Positions 9,203 to 18,578 of a stretch of 64,000 bases of DNA are shown here, piece after piece (the stretch's first letter is position 1; each line of letters begins with the position of its first letter). The notes under the pieces are model-generated. The model saw nothing but the letters and a program-made list of their open reading frames with translations. It searched no databases and was not told where the DNA came from. Origin of the DNA: Halomonas alkalisoli (lineage in GTDB: Bacteria > Pseudomonadota > Gammaproteobacteria > Pseudomonadales > Halomonadaceae); assembly GCF_021412585.1 (NCBI RefSeq), contig NZ_JAKCMI010000046.1, positions 1-64,000 of the forward strand, written 5' to 3'. The position numbers and the translations under genes were made by a program.

Positions 9203-9805
9203 ATGTCGAAGAATGGACTACTGACTGCTGCGCTCGCCTCTGCCGCACTGCTGGCCGCCAATACCGCACTCGCCAACCCGCCGCATCAGCCATACGCCTA
9301 TCTCGGCCTGGGCACCGGCTTCAGCTCGCTGGAAAACGACCGCGACGAGGTCGACAACTTCATCGAGAGCGAAGGTCGCAATTTCAGCATCGATGATGAC
9401 GGCAACGTCTGGAAGGGCTTCGCCGGTTATCAGATCAACCGCTACCTGGCAGCCGAAGTCTTCTATGCCGACCTGGGCAGGGTCCGGCTGCGCGGCCAGG
9501 AGGGCGCCAGCACTGACCTGGAGTCCACCGCCTATGGTGCCAGTCTGGTCGGCCAGTTCCCGATAACGCCCTGGTTCAGCCCCTATGCCAAGATCGGTGC
9601 AGCCAACTGGGAGACCGAGGTCAAGGGCAACCTGGGCGATGCCGAGCTGGATCTGCAGGACAACGATGGCTTCGATCCGGTCTATGGCGTCGGCGCCCAG
9701 TTCAACCTCAACCCGATCATGGTGCGGGCCGAGTATGAGCGCTACGACTTCGATAGCGACTACACCATCGATACGTTCACTGCCTCGGTGGGGTTCCGCT
9801 TCTAG
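9203..9805 (+). CDS. Outer-membrane beta-barrel protein (OmpA-like 8-strand type)
   Basis: 200 residues with a classical Sec signal peptide (MSKNGLLTAALASAALLAANTALA, cleaved before NPP). The mature part alternates hydrophobic and polar residues in about eight strands (YAYLGLGTG, WKGFAGYQIN, YLAAEVFYADL, YGASLVGQF, FSPYAKIGAANW, PVYGVGAQFN, IMVRAEYERYDF, TFTASVGFRF) and ends in Phe, the usual BAM recognition residue. Turns are acidic (DRDEVDN, DDDG, DSDYT), as is common in halophile surface loops. AAGGAG lies just upstream of the ATG. It is a small surface barrel; whether it is a porin, adhesin or structural protein cannot be told. Confidence 0.85.
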   Translation: MSKNGLLTAALASAALLAANTALANPPHQPYAYLGLGTGFSSLENDRDEVDNFIESEGRNFSIDDDGNVWKGFAGYQINRYLAAEVFYADLGRVRLRGQEGASTDLESTAYGASLVGQFPITPWFSPYAKIGAANWETEVKGNLGDAELDLQDNDGFDPVYGVGAQFNLNPIMVRAEYERYDFDSDYTIDTFTASVGFRF

Positions 9806-9831
9806 GCACTTCCCCTTCTGCCGCTACACAT

Positions 9832-9855
9832 GACGCCGGGCCCTTGCCCGGCGTC
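9832..9855 (+). terminator. Hairpin after the outer-membrane protein gene
   Basis: Perfect 10-bp stem GACGCCGGGC / GCCCGGCGTC, 26 bp after the stop codon. Only a weak T-rich tail follows, so it may be an imperfect intrinsic terminator or an mRNA 3' stabilising hairpin. Confidence 0.6.
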
Positions 9856-9958
9856 GTCATATCTTGATGATAGCTGCGACGAAACGACGACGGAGACGCC
9901 GCAGGAACTGTGGCATCATCGTGTCATCACCCCCATTTCCCCAGGCAAGGAGCCCTGC

Positions 9959-10447
9959 ATGAGCGCCATCATCACGCCCGACATCTGCGACGCCCACCCC
10001 GAGGTTCAGGTACTCGACCCGATCTTCGTCAACTTCGGCGGCCGCGAGGCATTCTGCGGACCGGTGCGTACCGTGAAGTGCTTCGAGGACAACTCGCTGG
10101 TCAAGGAGGCGGTTGCCGAGCCCGGAGACGGTGCGGTGCTGGTCGTGGATGCCGGTGGCTCCCATCGCTGTGCCATGCTGGGTGACATGGTTGCCGAGCA
10201 GGCGGTCGACAACGGCTGGTCCGGCGTGGTGCTCTACGGCTGCGTTCGCGATGTCGACGTACTAGCCGAAACCGACCTGGGGGTGCAGGCCCTCGGCACC
10301 CATCCGCGCAAGAGCGAGAAGCGCGGCGAAGGGCAGCGGGACGTACCCGTCACCTTCGCCGGCGTCACCCTCAAGCCCGGCCAATGGCTGTACGCGGACA
10401 ACAACGGCATCGTCGTCGCCGAAGCGCGCTTGACCCTGGAGGGGTGA
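9959..10447 (+). CDS. rraA: Ribonuclease E activity regulator RraA family protein
   Basis: 162 residues. RraA proteins form trimeric rings; the E. coli member binds and inhibits RNase E, and other members have 4-hydroxy-4-methyl-2-oxoglutarate aldolase activity. The diagnostic block is clear: DAGGSHRCAMLGDMVAEQA and GWSGVVLYGCVRDVD, then LGTHPRKSEKRG. I start at MSAIITPDICD (AAGGAG 8 bp upstream), not at the in-frame ATG at 9830, whose product would include the preceding hairpin. It is followed by repeat cluster 2. RNase E regulation is inferred from the family; an aldolase role cannot be excluded by eye. Confidence 0.88.
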   Translation: MSAIITPDICDAHPEVQVLDPIFVNFGGREAFCGPVRTVKCFEDNSLVKEAVAEPGDGAVLVVDAGGSHRCAMLGDMVAEQAVDNGWSGVVLYGCVRDVDVLAETDLGVQALGTHPRKSEKRGEGQRDVPVTFAGVTLKPGQWLYADNNGIVVAEARLTLEG

Positions 10448-10515
10448 CGAAGCTTCCGGTGTTGGCGGCGGTCGTTAACACTGGCAACACCGCCGCGGCA
10501 TGAAGAGAGAGCAAC

Positions 10516-11187
10516 TGTTGGAGCGCTGCTCTGCATCGCGACTGGCGCCGGTAGGCGCCTTGGCGGCGGCCTCAGCCACCGCGATAACCGCAACGTTACC
10601 GACACCGCCGGGAGGCCTTCGGCCTCCAGTCGTGAGCTGAAGCTTCCTCCTACAGGGTGGTAATCGCTTGCCACGGCATGAAAGAGCAACTGTTGGAGCG
10701 CCGCTCCGCGTCGCGACTGGCGCCGCCAGGCGCCTCGACGGAGGCCGCCGCCACGGCGATAGCCGCAACATTACCGACACCGCCGGGAGGCCTGCGGCCT
10801 CCAGTCGCGATCTGAAGATGCTCCGACAGCGGTGTAGCATCGTCGGAGAACAGAATCATTGTTGGAGCGCCGCTCCGCGTCGCGACTGGCGCCGCCAGGC
10901 GCCTCGGCGGAGGCCGCCGCCACGGCGATAGCCGCAACGTTACCGACACCGCCGGGAGGCCTGCGGCCTCCAGTCGCCGATGCGTCGGACCGGAGCTAAA
11001 GCTTCCTCCTACAGGGTGGTAATCGCTTGCCACGGTAGGAAAAATCCGCTGTTGGAGCGCTGGTTTCCATCGCGACTGGCGCCGATAGGCGCCTTGGCGG
11101 AGGCTGCCGCCACGGCGATAACCGCAACGTTACCGACACCGCCGGGAGGCCTTCGGCCTCCAGTCGCGATCTGAAGATGCTCCGACA
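10516..11187. repeat. Tandem array of the two-armed intergenic repeat (cluster 2)
   Basis: Four complete copies, in the opposite orientation to cluster 1: 10516-10654, 10691-10828, 10860-11013 and 11050-11187. Each runs from TGTTGGAGCG through CGACTGGCGCC with its GGCGCC hairpin to the GGAGGCC/GGCCTCC hairpin, CCAGTCG and CTCCTACA or CTCCGACA. The third copy is longer because its left arm carries an extra 15-16 bp block (GATGCGTCGGACCGG) found in several other copies. The gap between rraA and the GDPD gene (10448-11283) contains nothing else except a possible 8-bp stem (GCGGCGGT/ACCGCCGC, about 10467-10498) that could end rraA transcription. Confidence 0.9.
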
Positions 11188-11283
11188 GCGAACGTTTCTA
11201 GCGTCGGCAACGACACCATCGCCCTTGCCTTATTCACTTTTTCAATGCCACTCTAACATCATGAATCCCAACGACTCGCAAAC

Positions 11284-13167
11284 GTGCTGACACCCTCATC
11301 GCTGGCAATGGACGTGCTGCGCAGCCTGCGCGAGCACCTGCGCCCTCTCGTGGCGTATCACCTGTTCTTCACCGTGCTCGCTTCGAGCCTGCTACTGCCG
11401 TCCGTTGCCTGGGCCCTGACCAGCCTGCTGGGCCGTATCAGCCAGCCGGTGATCACCAACGCGGAGCTGCTGGACCTGCTGCTCACGCCTGCCGGGATAC
11501 TCTGGGCACTGGCGGCGATCGGCATGGTGTTCGTGGTGCTCTTCCTGCAACAGGCGGGGATGATTCTGGTAGCGGTTCGACGCCGCGACAACCACTACCA
11601 GCTCGCTTTCATCGCCCTGTGGCAGACCCTGCATCGGGCACCCGCGCTGATCGGCCTGGTGGTAGTCCAGGTCGGGGCTCACCTGCTGTTGATGCTGCCT
11701 ATAGCACTGCTGCTCGGCTGGCTCTATGACCTGATCATTGGCGGGCTGGATTCCTATTATGTGCTCCGGGTACGCCCCCCTGCGTACTGGCAATACCTGG
11801 CCGCCGCTACCCCACTGGTCGCGGCCTGGGCCTTCGTGGCGGCGACGCTCTACTTCCGCTGGATTCTGGCGCTGCCCATCGTCACCCTTGAGCAGAAGTC
11901 GCCGCTGGCAGCCCTGGCTCGCAGTCGAGAGCTGACCCGTGGCAGCAAGGGCCACGTGGCGCTGGTCGTGCTGGTTCTGCTGGTGGTGATCGTCGCCCTG
12001 CCCTTCGTCGCCAGCTGGATCTTCGATCGCATCTTCACCCCCATGCTCTGGTGGCTGCCGGAGCGCAATGCGGTGTTGATCCCGGCCATGCTGGCCTACC
12101 TGACCGGCTATGTGCTGGTGACGCTGGCCATTACCTTCCTCGGTATCGCGGCCAACGCGCTGCTCTCCGCCTGCCTCTACCTGCGGCTGGCCCACCGGGA
12201 GCCCCGACCTGCCCCGCCGCCGCCTGACGCCCATCCAGGCCGCCTGGCATGGGGCGTGGAGCTGGGGGTCGTGATCTTCGCCCTGGCCCAGGCCTGGTGG
12301 ATCGTCAACAGTTTCGAGCTGCGTGATGACGTGATCAACATCGCCCACCGCGGCAGTTCCATGGCGGCGCCGGAGAACACCCTGGCCGCTATCGAGCAGG
12401 CGCTCGTGGACCGGGCAGACTACGTCGAGATCGATGTGAGGATAACGGCCGATGGCGAGGTCGTGCTCTATCATGATCGCAGCCTGCAGCGGCTCACCGG
12501 CGACCCCCGCAACCTCCGCGACCTGACACTGGAGGAGCTGCAGGCCTTCGACGTGGGGAGCTGGTTCGGCGATGCCTTCGTCGGCGAGCGCATCCCCAGC
12601 CTGGACGAAGCGCTACAGGCGGTGAGAGGACGTAGCGCCCTGATGATCGACATGAAGCCCGACCCGGGCGGTGAGCTGGCGCTGGTGGAGGCGGTGCTCG
12701 CGTCGATCCGGCGAGAAGCGGCGGCAAGAGAGCAGTGCCTCGACATGCTTTCGCCGGCGCAATCCACGACCCGCTGCGGAGATCCCGATGTGATCGGCGA
12801 AACCCGCGTCGCGGTGATGTCGCCGGGGGTGGTGCGGATGGTGAAGGAGCACGAGCCCGAGCTGCGCGTGACCCTGCTGGCCCAGTTGGTCATGCCGGGC
12901 ACCCTTGAGCGCCGCGGCTTCGATGCGCTGGGCCTGCGGCACAATCGCATCACCGATAACGAGATACGCCTGGCCCGTGAGCTGGGCTACGAGGTGCATG
13001 CCTGGACGGTGAACGACCGGGCCCGCATGTCGCAGCTGATCGACCTGGGGGTGGACGCCATCATCACGGACTACCCGGACCGCCTCACCGAACTGATGCG
13101 GGACCGGCGTGAACTCAGCGATGGCGCCCTGCTGCTGGTCAAGTTGCGCAACTGGTTGCGGAACTGA
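11284..13167 (+). CDS. Membrane-anchored glycerophosphodiester phosphodiesterase
   Basis: 627 residues. The N-terminal half (about 20-330) is a glycerophosphoryl diester phosphodiesterase membrane domain with six or more hydrophobic helices. The C-terminal half (about 345-605) is a GDPD TIM barrel with the catalytic signature: AHRGSS, PENTLAAI, EIDVRITADGEVVLYHD near residues 352-398, and TDYPDRL near the end. It would hydrolyse glycerophosphodiesters to glycerol 3-phosphate and an alcohol at the membrane. The start is uncertain: GTG at 11284 and ATG at 11308 (MDVLRSL) are both possible and neither has a clear ribosome binding site. It converges on ggt. Confidence 0.87.
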   Translation: MLTPSSLAMDVLRSLREHLRPLVAYHLFFTVLASSLLLPSVAWALTSLLGRISQPVITNAELLDLLLTPAGILWALAAIGMVFVVLFLQQAGMILVAVRRRDNHYQLAFIALWQTLHRAPALIGLVVVQVGAHLLLMLPIALLLGWLYDLIIGGLDSYYVLRVRPPAYWQYLAAATPLVAAWAFVAATLYFRWILALPIVTLEQKSPLAALARSRELTRGSKGHVALVVLVLLVVIVALPFVASWIFDRIFTPMLWWLPERNAVLIPAMLAYLTGYVLVTLAITFLGIAANALLSACLYLRLAHREPRPAPPPPDAHPGRLAWGVELGVVIFALAQAWWIVNSFELRDDVINIAHRGSSMAAPENTLAAIEQALVDRADYVEIDVRITADGEVVLYHDRSLQRLTGDPRNLRDLTLEELQAFDVGSWFGDAFVGERIPSLDEALQAVRGRSALMIDMKPDPGGELALVEAVLASIRREAAAREQCLDMLSPAQSTTRCGDPDVIGETRVAVMSPGVVRMVKEHEPELRVTLLAQLVMPGTLERRGFDALGLRHNRITDNEIRLARELGYEVHAWTVNDRARMSQLIDLGVDAIITDYPDRLTELMRDRRELSDGALLLVKLRNWLRN

Positions 13168-13169
13168 TC

Positions 13170-13206
13170 CTCAGTCCCCGTTCTCAGTCCCCGTTCTCAG
13201 TCCCCC
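13170..13206. repeat. 13-bp tandem repeat spanning the ggt stop codon
   Basis: CTCAGTCCCCGTT occurs at 13170-13182 and 13183-13195, and begins a third time at 13196. Read on the minus strand, each unit contains GGGGACTGA, so the final codons and the TGA of ggt are present three times in a row. It fills the whole gap between the converging GDPD and ggt genes. Confidence 0.9.
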
Positions 13207-15026
13207 ATGACCACCCCTTCGCGCCGCGGATCGGCACCGCCGAAGAAGCCCTCCTCTGTCCTCATGATCGCCTGCAGGCCACTGGTCAGCTCACGCTCGC
13301 TGGCGTCGTGGCCGCGCTGGTTCAGCGCTTCCAGCACCGCGGGGTCGAAACGCCCCTCCTCGAGGAAAGCCGGCCCCCCGAGGGTAATGGCATGGGGCAG
13401 GTCCAGCGCCTCCTGGGCGTTCAGCCCCCAGTCGAGCATCGCCACCAAGGCCTTGGCAGTGTAGTGGATGATCGCCGCGCCACCCGGCGAGCCGAGGCTG
13501 GCGATCAGCTCGTCGCTTTCCCGATCGAAGACCAGGGTCGGGCTCATGCTCGAGCGTGGCCGCTTGCCCGCCTCCACCCGGTTGGCGATCGGCGAGCCGT
13601 CGGCGTCCAGGGGGCGGAAGGAGAAGTCGGTCAGCTCATTGTTGAGCAGGTAGCCTCCCGGCAGGCCGGTTCCGCCATCGGTCAGCATGCGCGAACCGAA
13701 CGCTGCTTCGATGGTGGTGGTCATGGCCAGGCCATTGCCCTCCTCGTCAATGATGCTGATGTGGCTGGTGCCGTATTCCGGCTGGCTCGGCTGTACCGCC
13801 CAGGAGGTTTCGATGGCACCGGGATTGCCCGGCCGGGCGCCATCGGGGCCCATGCTCTGCTCCTCGATGAGTTCGGCCCGCTGGGCCAGGTAGTCGGGCT
13901 CGAGCATGGCGCTCCAGCTCCCACCCGGGGGGTCGACGAAGTCCGGGTCGGCGATATACATCCCTCGGTCGGCGAAGGCGAGCCGCGAGGCTTCGAGGAA
14001 GCGATGCAGCCATTCGACGCTGGGCTGCCCCTCTTCCAGAGGCGTCTCCAGTTCCGGCAGATGCTCCATGGTCCCGAGGATCTGCATGATGGTCAGGTGG
14101 CCGGACGACGGAGGCGGAAAGCCGCAGACACGATAGGCCTGCCAGTCGGTGCAGATGGGATCGCGCTGCTTGGCCACATAGGTCGCCATGTCCTCGAGGC
14201 TGATGGCGCCCGGATGATTCGGATGGCTCTGGACCCGCTGCACCAGGTCCTCGGCGATGTCGCCGGTATGCATCGCCTTGCTGCCGTGTTCGGCAATCTC
14301 ACGCAGAATGGCGCCCAGTGCCGGATTCTTGAGCAGGTGACCCTCCTCGAGCGGCTCGCCGTCCTCGGTGTAGTAGAAGGCACCGCCCCGGGCATCGTCG
14401 CGCAGCCGTTCTTCGCCGGCCAGGCTGGTGTGCAGCCGATGACTGACGGCAAACCCCTCCTCGGCGAGGGTGATAGCAGGGGCGAACAGTTCTGCCCAGG
14501 GCAGCTTGCCGTGCTCACCGTGTGCCTTCTCCAGCATGCGCACGGTGCCCGGCACGCCCACCGAAAGCCCGCTGGCAGCGGCATCCATGAACTCCAGCGG
14601 CTCACCATCCCCATTGAGGAACAGCGATTCACTGGCAGCCCTGGGGGCAGTTTCGCGACCATCGAAGGCCGTCACGTCACTGCCGTCGAAATGCATCAGG
14701 AAAGCGCCGCCGCCGATGCCGCTGGACTGAGGCTCGACCAGGGTGAGTACCATCTGCACGGCAATGGCCGCGTCTACCGCCGAACCGCCCGCCCTGAGCA
14801 CCTGATAGCCGGCATCGGTGGCGAGCGGGTTCGCCGCCGCCACCGCGAAACGCTCCGTCGCCCACCCGGGCTTTTCGCTGTAGCCGGACGCCCTTTCCGG
14901 CTCGATGGCGGAGGCTTCGTACTGAAACGCAACGTCGGCAAGGGCAACCACCGGCAACCCCAGCATAGTTGCGGATACGACAATGCCTAACCAGTTTCGA
15001 CGTAAAGAAACGGTCTGATAATCCAT
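13197..15026 (-). CDS. ggt: Gamma-glutamyltransferase (periplasmic)
   Basis: 609 residues from MDYQTVSLRRNWLG. The precursor is exported and self-cleaves into large and small subunits; it transfers or hydrolyses the gamma-glutamyl group of glutathione and related compounds. A signal peptide (positively charged start, then GIVVSATMLGLPVVALA) supports this start; an in-frame ATG at 15098 would place 24 unlikely residues before it. Family features in order: GGSAVDAAIA, VEPQSSGIGGGAFL, the Thr nucleophile in EYGTSHISIID near residue 415, and PRSSMSPTLVF and GSPGGAAI near the C-terminus. The stop codon lies in a 13-bp tandem repeat. Confidence 0.94.
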   Translation of the reverse strand: MDYQTVSLRRNWLGIVVSATMLGLPVVALADVAFQYEASAIEPERASGYSEKPGWATERFAVAAANPLATDAGYQVLRAGGSAVDAAIAVQMVLTLVEPQSSGIGGGAFLMHFDGSDVTAFDGRETAPRAASESLFLNGDGEPLEFMDAAASGLSVGVPGTVRMLEKAHGEHGKLPWAELFAPAITLAEEGFAVSHRLHTSLAGEERLRDDARGGAFYYTEDGEPLEEGHLLKNPALGAILREIAEHGSKAMHTGDIAEDLVQRVQSHPNHPGAISLEDMATYVAKQRDPICTDWQAYRVCGFPPPSSGHLTIMQILGTMEHLPELETPLEEGQPSVEWLHRFLEASRLAFADRGMYIADPDFVDPPGGSWSAMLEPDYLAQRAELIEEQSMGPDGARPGNPGAIETSWAVQPSQPEYGTSHISIIDEEGNGLAMTTTIEAAFGSRMLTDGGTGLPGGYLLNNELTDFSFRPLDADGSPIANRVEAGKRPRSSMSPTLVFDRESDELIASLGSPGGAAIIHYTAKALVAMLDWGLNAQEALDLPHAITLGGPAFLEEGRFDPAVLEALNQRGHDASERELTSGLQAIMRTEEGFFGGADPRREGVVMGD

Positions 15027-15133
15027 GGGAGCGGCCCTCAGTAACTCCGTGTAAGAGAGGCTTACAGCATAGGCGAAAAAAAGCCCGAATGACGACAATC
15101 AAACGGGCTCTTGAGTTACGTAATGTTGCGGGA

Positions 15134-17506
15134 TTACTCGATCGTTTCACCCGCCAGCATGAACCAGGTTTCCAGTACCGCATCGGGGTTCAGGGACACG
15201 GAGTCGATGCCCTGCTCCATCAGCCATTTGGCCAGATCCGGGTGGTCGGAGGGGCCCTGGCCGCAGATGCCCACGTACTTGCCCTGGGCCTTGCAGGCTT
15301 GGATCGCCATGCTCAGCAGCTTGAGCACCGCCGGGTTCCGCTCATCGAAGAGGTGAGCGACGATGCCGGAATCCCGGTCCAGGCCCAGGGTCAGCTGGGT
15401 CAGGTCGTTGGAGCCGATGGAGAAGCCGTCGAAGTACTCGAGGAACTCGTCGGCCAGCAGCGCGTTGGCCGGCAGCTCGCACATCATGATGACCTGCAGG
15501 CCGTTGTCGCCCCGCTTCAGGCCGTTGGCCGCCAGCAGTTCGACCACTTCCCGCGCCTCGTCGGTGGTGCGCACGAAGGGCACCATGATCTCGACGTTGT
15601 CGAGGCCCATCTCGTCGCGGACCCGCTTGAGTGCCTTGCACTCCAGTTCGAAACAGGGGCGGAAGGCGTCGGAGATGTAGCGGGAAGCACCGCGGAAGCC
15701 CAGCATGGGGTTCTCTTCGCCGGGCTCATAGAGCTTGCCGCCGATCAGGTTCTCGTATTCGTTGGACTTGAAGTCCGACAGCCGCACGATGACGCGCTGC
15801 GGGTGGAAGGCGGCCGCCAGGGTCGAGATGCCCTCGACCAGCTTGTCGACGTAGAAGGTCACCGGGTCGGCATAGCCGGCGGTGCGCATGTCGATGGTCT
15901 GCTGCAGCTCCAACGGCAGGGTGTCGTACTCGAGCAACGCCTTGGGGTGGACGCCGATCATGCGGTTGATGATGAACTCCAGGCGCGCCAGGCCGACACC
16001 GGCATGGGGCAGCCCGGCGAAGCCGAAGGCACGATCCGGGTTGCCCACGTTCATCATGATCTTGAACGGGATCTCGGGCATGGCATCGACGGTGGAGACG
16101 CGACGGTCGTAATCGAGCAGCCCCTCGTAGACGTGGCCGGTATCGCCTTCGGCACAGGAGACGGTGACATCACGGCCATCCTGGAGACTGTCGGTGGCAT
16201 CACCACAGCCCACCACGGCCGGGATGCCCAGCTCACGAGCGATGATCGCCGCGTGGCAAGTGCGGCCGCCACGGTTGGTGACGATCGCCGAGGCGCGCTT
16301 CATGATCGGTTCCCAGTCGGGATCGGTCATGTCGGTGACCAGCACATCCCCGGCCTTGACCTTGTCCATATCGTCCGGCGAGAAAACGACCTTCACCGCG
16401 CCACGCCCGATGCGCTGGCCGATGGCCCGGCCGGTGACCAGGGTGCGCCCCTTCTCCTTGAGGTGGAAGCGCTCCAGCTTGCCGCCCTCCAGCTGGGAGA
16501 CCACGGTCTCGGGGCGTGCCTGGACGATATAGAGCTCACCATCGTCACCGTCCAGTGCCCACTCGATATCCATGGGTCGGCCGTAGTGCTCCTCGATGGT
16601 CATCGCCTGGCGCGCCAGGGCCATCACCTGCTCGTCGTTGATGCTGAAGCGGGCACGATCCTTCAGGGGAACATCCACGGTGGAGACCGACTTGCCGGCG
16701 CTGGCATCGTCGCCATAGACCATCTTGATCAGCTTGGAGCCGAGGTTGCGGCGCAGCACGGCCGGGCGACCGGCGGCCAGGGTCGGCTTGTGTACGTAGA
16801 ACTCGTCCGGGTTGACCGAGCCCTGCACCACGGTCTCGCCCAGCCCCCAGGAGGCGGTGACGAACACCGCATCGCGGTAGCCGGACTCGGTGTCCAGGGT
16901 GAACATCACACCGCTCGAGCCGGTTTCGGAACGCACCATCTTCTGGATGCCCGCCGACAGCGCCACGTTCTCGTGGGCGTAGCCCCGGTGCACCCGGTAG
17001 GAGATGGCGCGGTCGTTGAACAGCGAGGCGAAGACCTCATGCACCGCACGCTTGATGTTGTCGAAGCCTTCGATATTGAGGAAGGTCTCCTGCTGGCCGG
17101 CGAAGGAGGCATCCGGCAAGTCCTCGGCGGTGGCCGAGCTGCGGACTGCCGCCTTGAGATTGGGATGCTGGGTGGCCAGCTTGTCGTAGGCGGTGCGCAG
17201 GTGTTCCTCGAAGGTGGGCGGCAGCGGCGTGTCGATCACCCACTGGCGGATCTCGGCACCCACCCGCGACAGCTCGGTGACGTCGTCGACGTCGAGCCGG
17301 TTGAGGGCCTGGTTGATGCGCTCGTTGAGCCCCTCGTGGGTGAGGAACTCGCGATAGGCGTGGGCCGTGGTGGCGAAACCGCCGGGGACGGTGACACCGG
17401 CTCCCGACAGGTTTGAGATCATCTCACCCAGGGAGGCATTCTTGCCGCCGACCCGTTCCACGTCGTCCATGCCGAGCTGGTCGAACCACAGGATGTAATC
17501 TTCCAC
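15134..17506 (-). CDS. ppsA: Phosphoenolpyruvate synthase
   Basis: 790 residues, the usual PpsA length. It converts pyruvate, ATP and water to phosphoenolpyruvate, AMP and phosphate for gluconeogenesis. In order: the N-terminal ATP-grasp pyruvate-binding domain (VGGKNASLGEMI, VRSSATAEDLPDASFAGQQETFLN), the swivelling phosphohistidine domain with catalytic His in GGRTCHAAIIARELG near residue 420, and the C-terminal PEP/pyruvate barrel (MLGFRGASRY, GSNDLTQLTLGLDRDSG, CGQGPSDHPDLA). It is divergent from ppsR, whose product switches this enzyme on and off through a threonine beside the catalytic His. The intervening 235 bp must hold both promoters. Confidence 0.97.
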   Translation of the reverse strand: MEDYILWFDQLGMDDVERVGGKNASLGEMISNLSGAGVTVPGGFATTAHAYREFLTHEGLNERINQALNRLDVDDVTELSRVGAEIRQWVIDTPLPPTFEEHLRTAYDKLATQHPNLKAAVRSSATAEDLPDASFAGQQETFLNIEGFDNIKRAVHEVFASLFNDRAISYRVHRGYAHENVALSAGIQKMVRSETGSSGVMFTLDTESGYRDAVFVTASWGLGETVVQGSVNPDEFYVHKPTLAAGRPAVLRRNLGSKLIKMVYGDDASAGKSVSTVDVPLKDRARFSINDEQVMALARQAMTIEEHYGRPMDIEWALDGDDGELYIVQARPETVVSQLEGGKLERFHLKEKGRTLVTGRAIGQRIGRGAVKVVFSPDDMDKVKAGDVLVTDMTDPDWEPIMKRASAIVTNRGGRTCHAAIIARELGIPAVVGCGDATDSLQDGRDVTVSCAEGDTGHVYEGLLDYDRRVSTVDAMPEIPFKIMMNVGNPDRAFGFAGLPHAGVGLARLEFIINRMIGVHPKALLEYDTLPLELQQTIDMRTAGYADPVTFYVDKLVEGISTLAAAFHPQRVIVRLSDFKSNEYENLIGGKLYEPGEENPMLGFRGASRYISDAFRPCFELECKALKRVRDEMGLDNVEIMVPFVRTTDEAREVVELLAANGLKRGDNGLQVIMMCELPANALLADEFLEYFDGFSIGSNDLTQLTLGLDRDSGIVAHLFDERNPAVLKLLSMAIQACKAQGKYVGICGQGPSDHPDLAKWLMEQGIDSVSLNPDAVLETWFMLAGETIE

Positions 17507-17741
17507 GAGACCCCCTTGATCTTCGAAGCCTGGTCACAGGCAAATGGTGCAATGGTCGACACCTTAACCGGATGCTTCCATATTCGCCATTGGTCTAACA
17601 TCGAAGTCAGTGGAGGATTTTTACAACAGTCGTCCCTTTTGCCGCGTTTTTGTAGTGAACACCGAAAGAGCCACGCCTTGCCCGAGACGCCACCAGCCCC
17701 GACAATGGGTATCGTCCCCGTACACGGAAGCCGCTTTCGCC

Positions 17742-18575
17742 ATGTCCCGTACCGCCTTCTTCATTTCCGACGGCACCGGCATTACCGCCGAAAGCCTCGG
17801 CCGCAGCCTGCTGGCACAGTTCGAGAACGTCGATCTGCGCATGCTCACCAAGCCTTACATCGACACCGTCGACAAGGCGCGCACCCTGGTCGAGATCATC
17901 GAAGCCACGGCGGTACGCGACGGTGAGCAGCCGATCATCATCGACACCATCGTCGACGAGGGCATTCGCGACGTGATCCGTAGCGCCACCGGGTTCAAGG
18001 TCGATATCTTCTCGACCTTCCTCAAGCCGCTGGAGCAGGAGCTGGGCACGCACTCCAGCTACAGCGTCGGGCGCACCCACTCCATCGGCAAGGACGAGGT
18101 ATACATGGACCGCATTCATTCGGTCCATTTCGCCCTGGACAACGACGACGGTGCCCGAACCCACCAGTACGATCAGGCCGACGTGATCCTGGTGGGGGTC
18201 TCCCGCTGCGGCAAGACCCCCACGTCGCTCTACCTGGCGCTGCAGTTTGGTATCCGCGCCGCCAACTATCCACTCACCGAGGACGACCTCGACGAGAACG
18301 GCACGCTCAAGCTGCCCAAGGTACTGGCGGCCCATCGACACAAGCTGTTCGGGCTGACCATCGATCCACGGCGGCTGACGGCGATACGCCACGAGCGCCG
18401 ACCCAACAGTCGCTACAGCTCGCTGGACCAGTGCGCCCAGGAAGTCGAACAGGCCGAAGGGCTCTATCGCCAGATGCATATCCCCTTCATCGATACCACG
18501 CGCTTCTCGATCGAGGAGATCTCCACCCGCATGATCGCCGAGACCGGATTGAGCCGGCGGTTCTCCCCGCGCTAG
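17742..18575 (+). CDS. ppsR: PEP synthase regulatory protein (bifunctional Pi-dependent kinase/pyrophosphorylase)
   Basis: 277 residues from ATG 17742 (MSRTAFFISDGTGITAES, the family's typical N-terminus; GGAAG upstream). DUF299/PSRP proteins phosphorylate PpsA with ADP as donor to inactivate it and remove the phosphate by phosphorolysis to reactivate it. The P-loop GVSRCGKT is at residues 152-159. An in-frame upstream ATG at 17610 would add 44 residues reaching into the ppsA promoter and is unlikely. It is divergent from ppsA and followed 3 bp later by the DUF3750 gene. Confidence 0.95.
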   Translation: MSRTAFFISDGTGITAESLGRSLLAQFENVDLRMLTKPYIDTVDKARTLVEIIEATAVRDGEQPIIIDTIVDEGIRDVIRSATGFKVDIFSTFLKPLEQELGTHSSYSVGRTHSIGKDEVYMDRIHSVHFALDNDDGARTHQYDQADVILVGVSRCGKTPTSLYLALQFGIRAANYPLTEDDLDENGTLKLPKVLAAHRHKLFGLTIDPRRLTAIRHERRPNSRYSSLDQCAQEVEQAEGLYRQMHIPFIDTTRFSIEEISTRMIAETGLSRRFSPR

Positions 18576-18578
18576 CCA

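Noticed and set aside
10448..11283. Short frames across repeat cluster 2 as genes
   Set aside because: They consist of repeat DNA translated in several frames and recur in every cluster.
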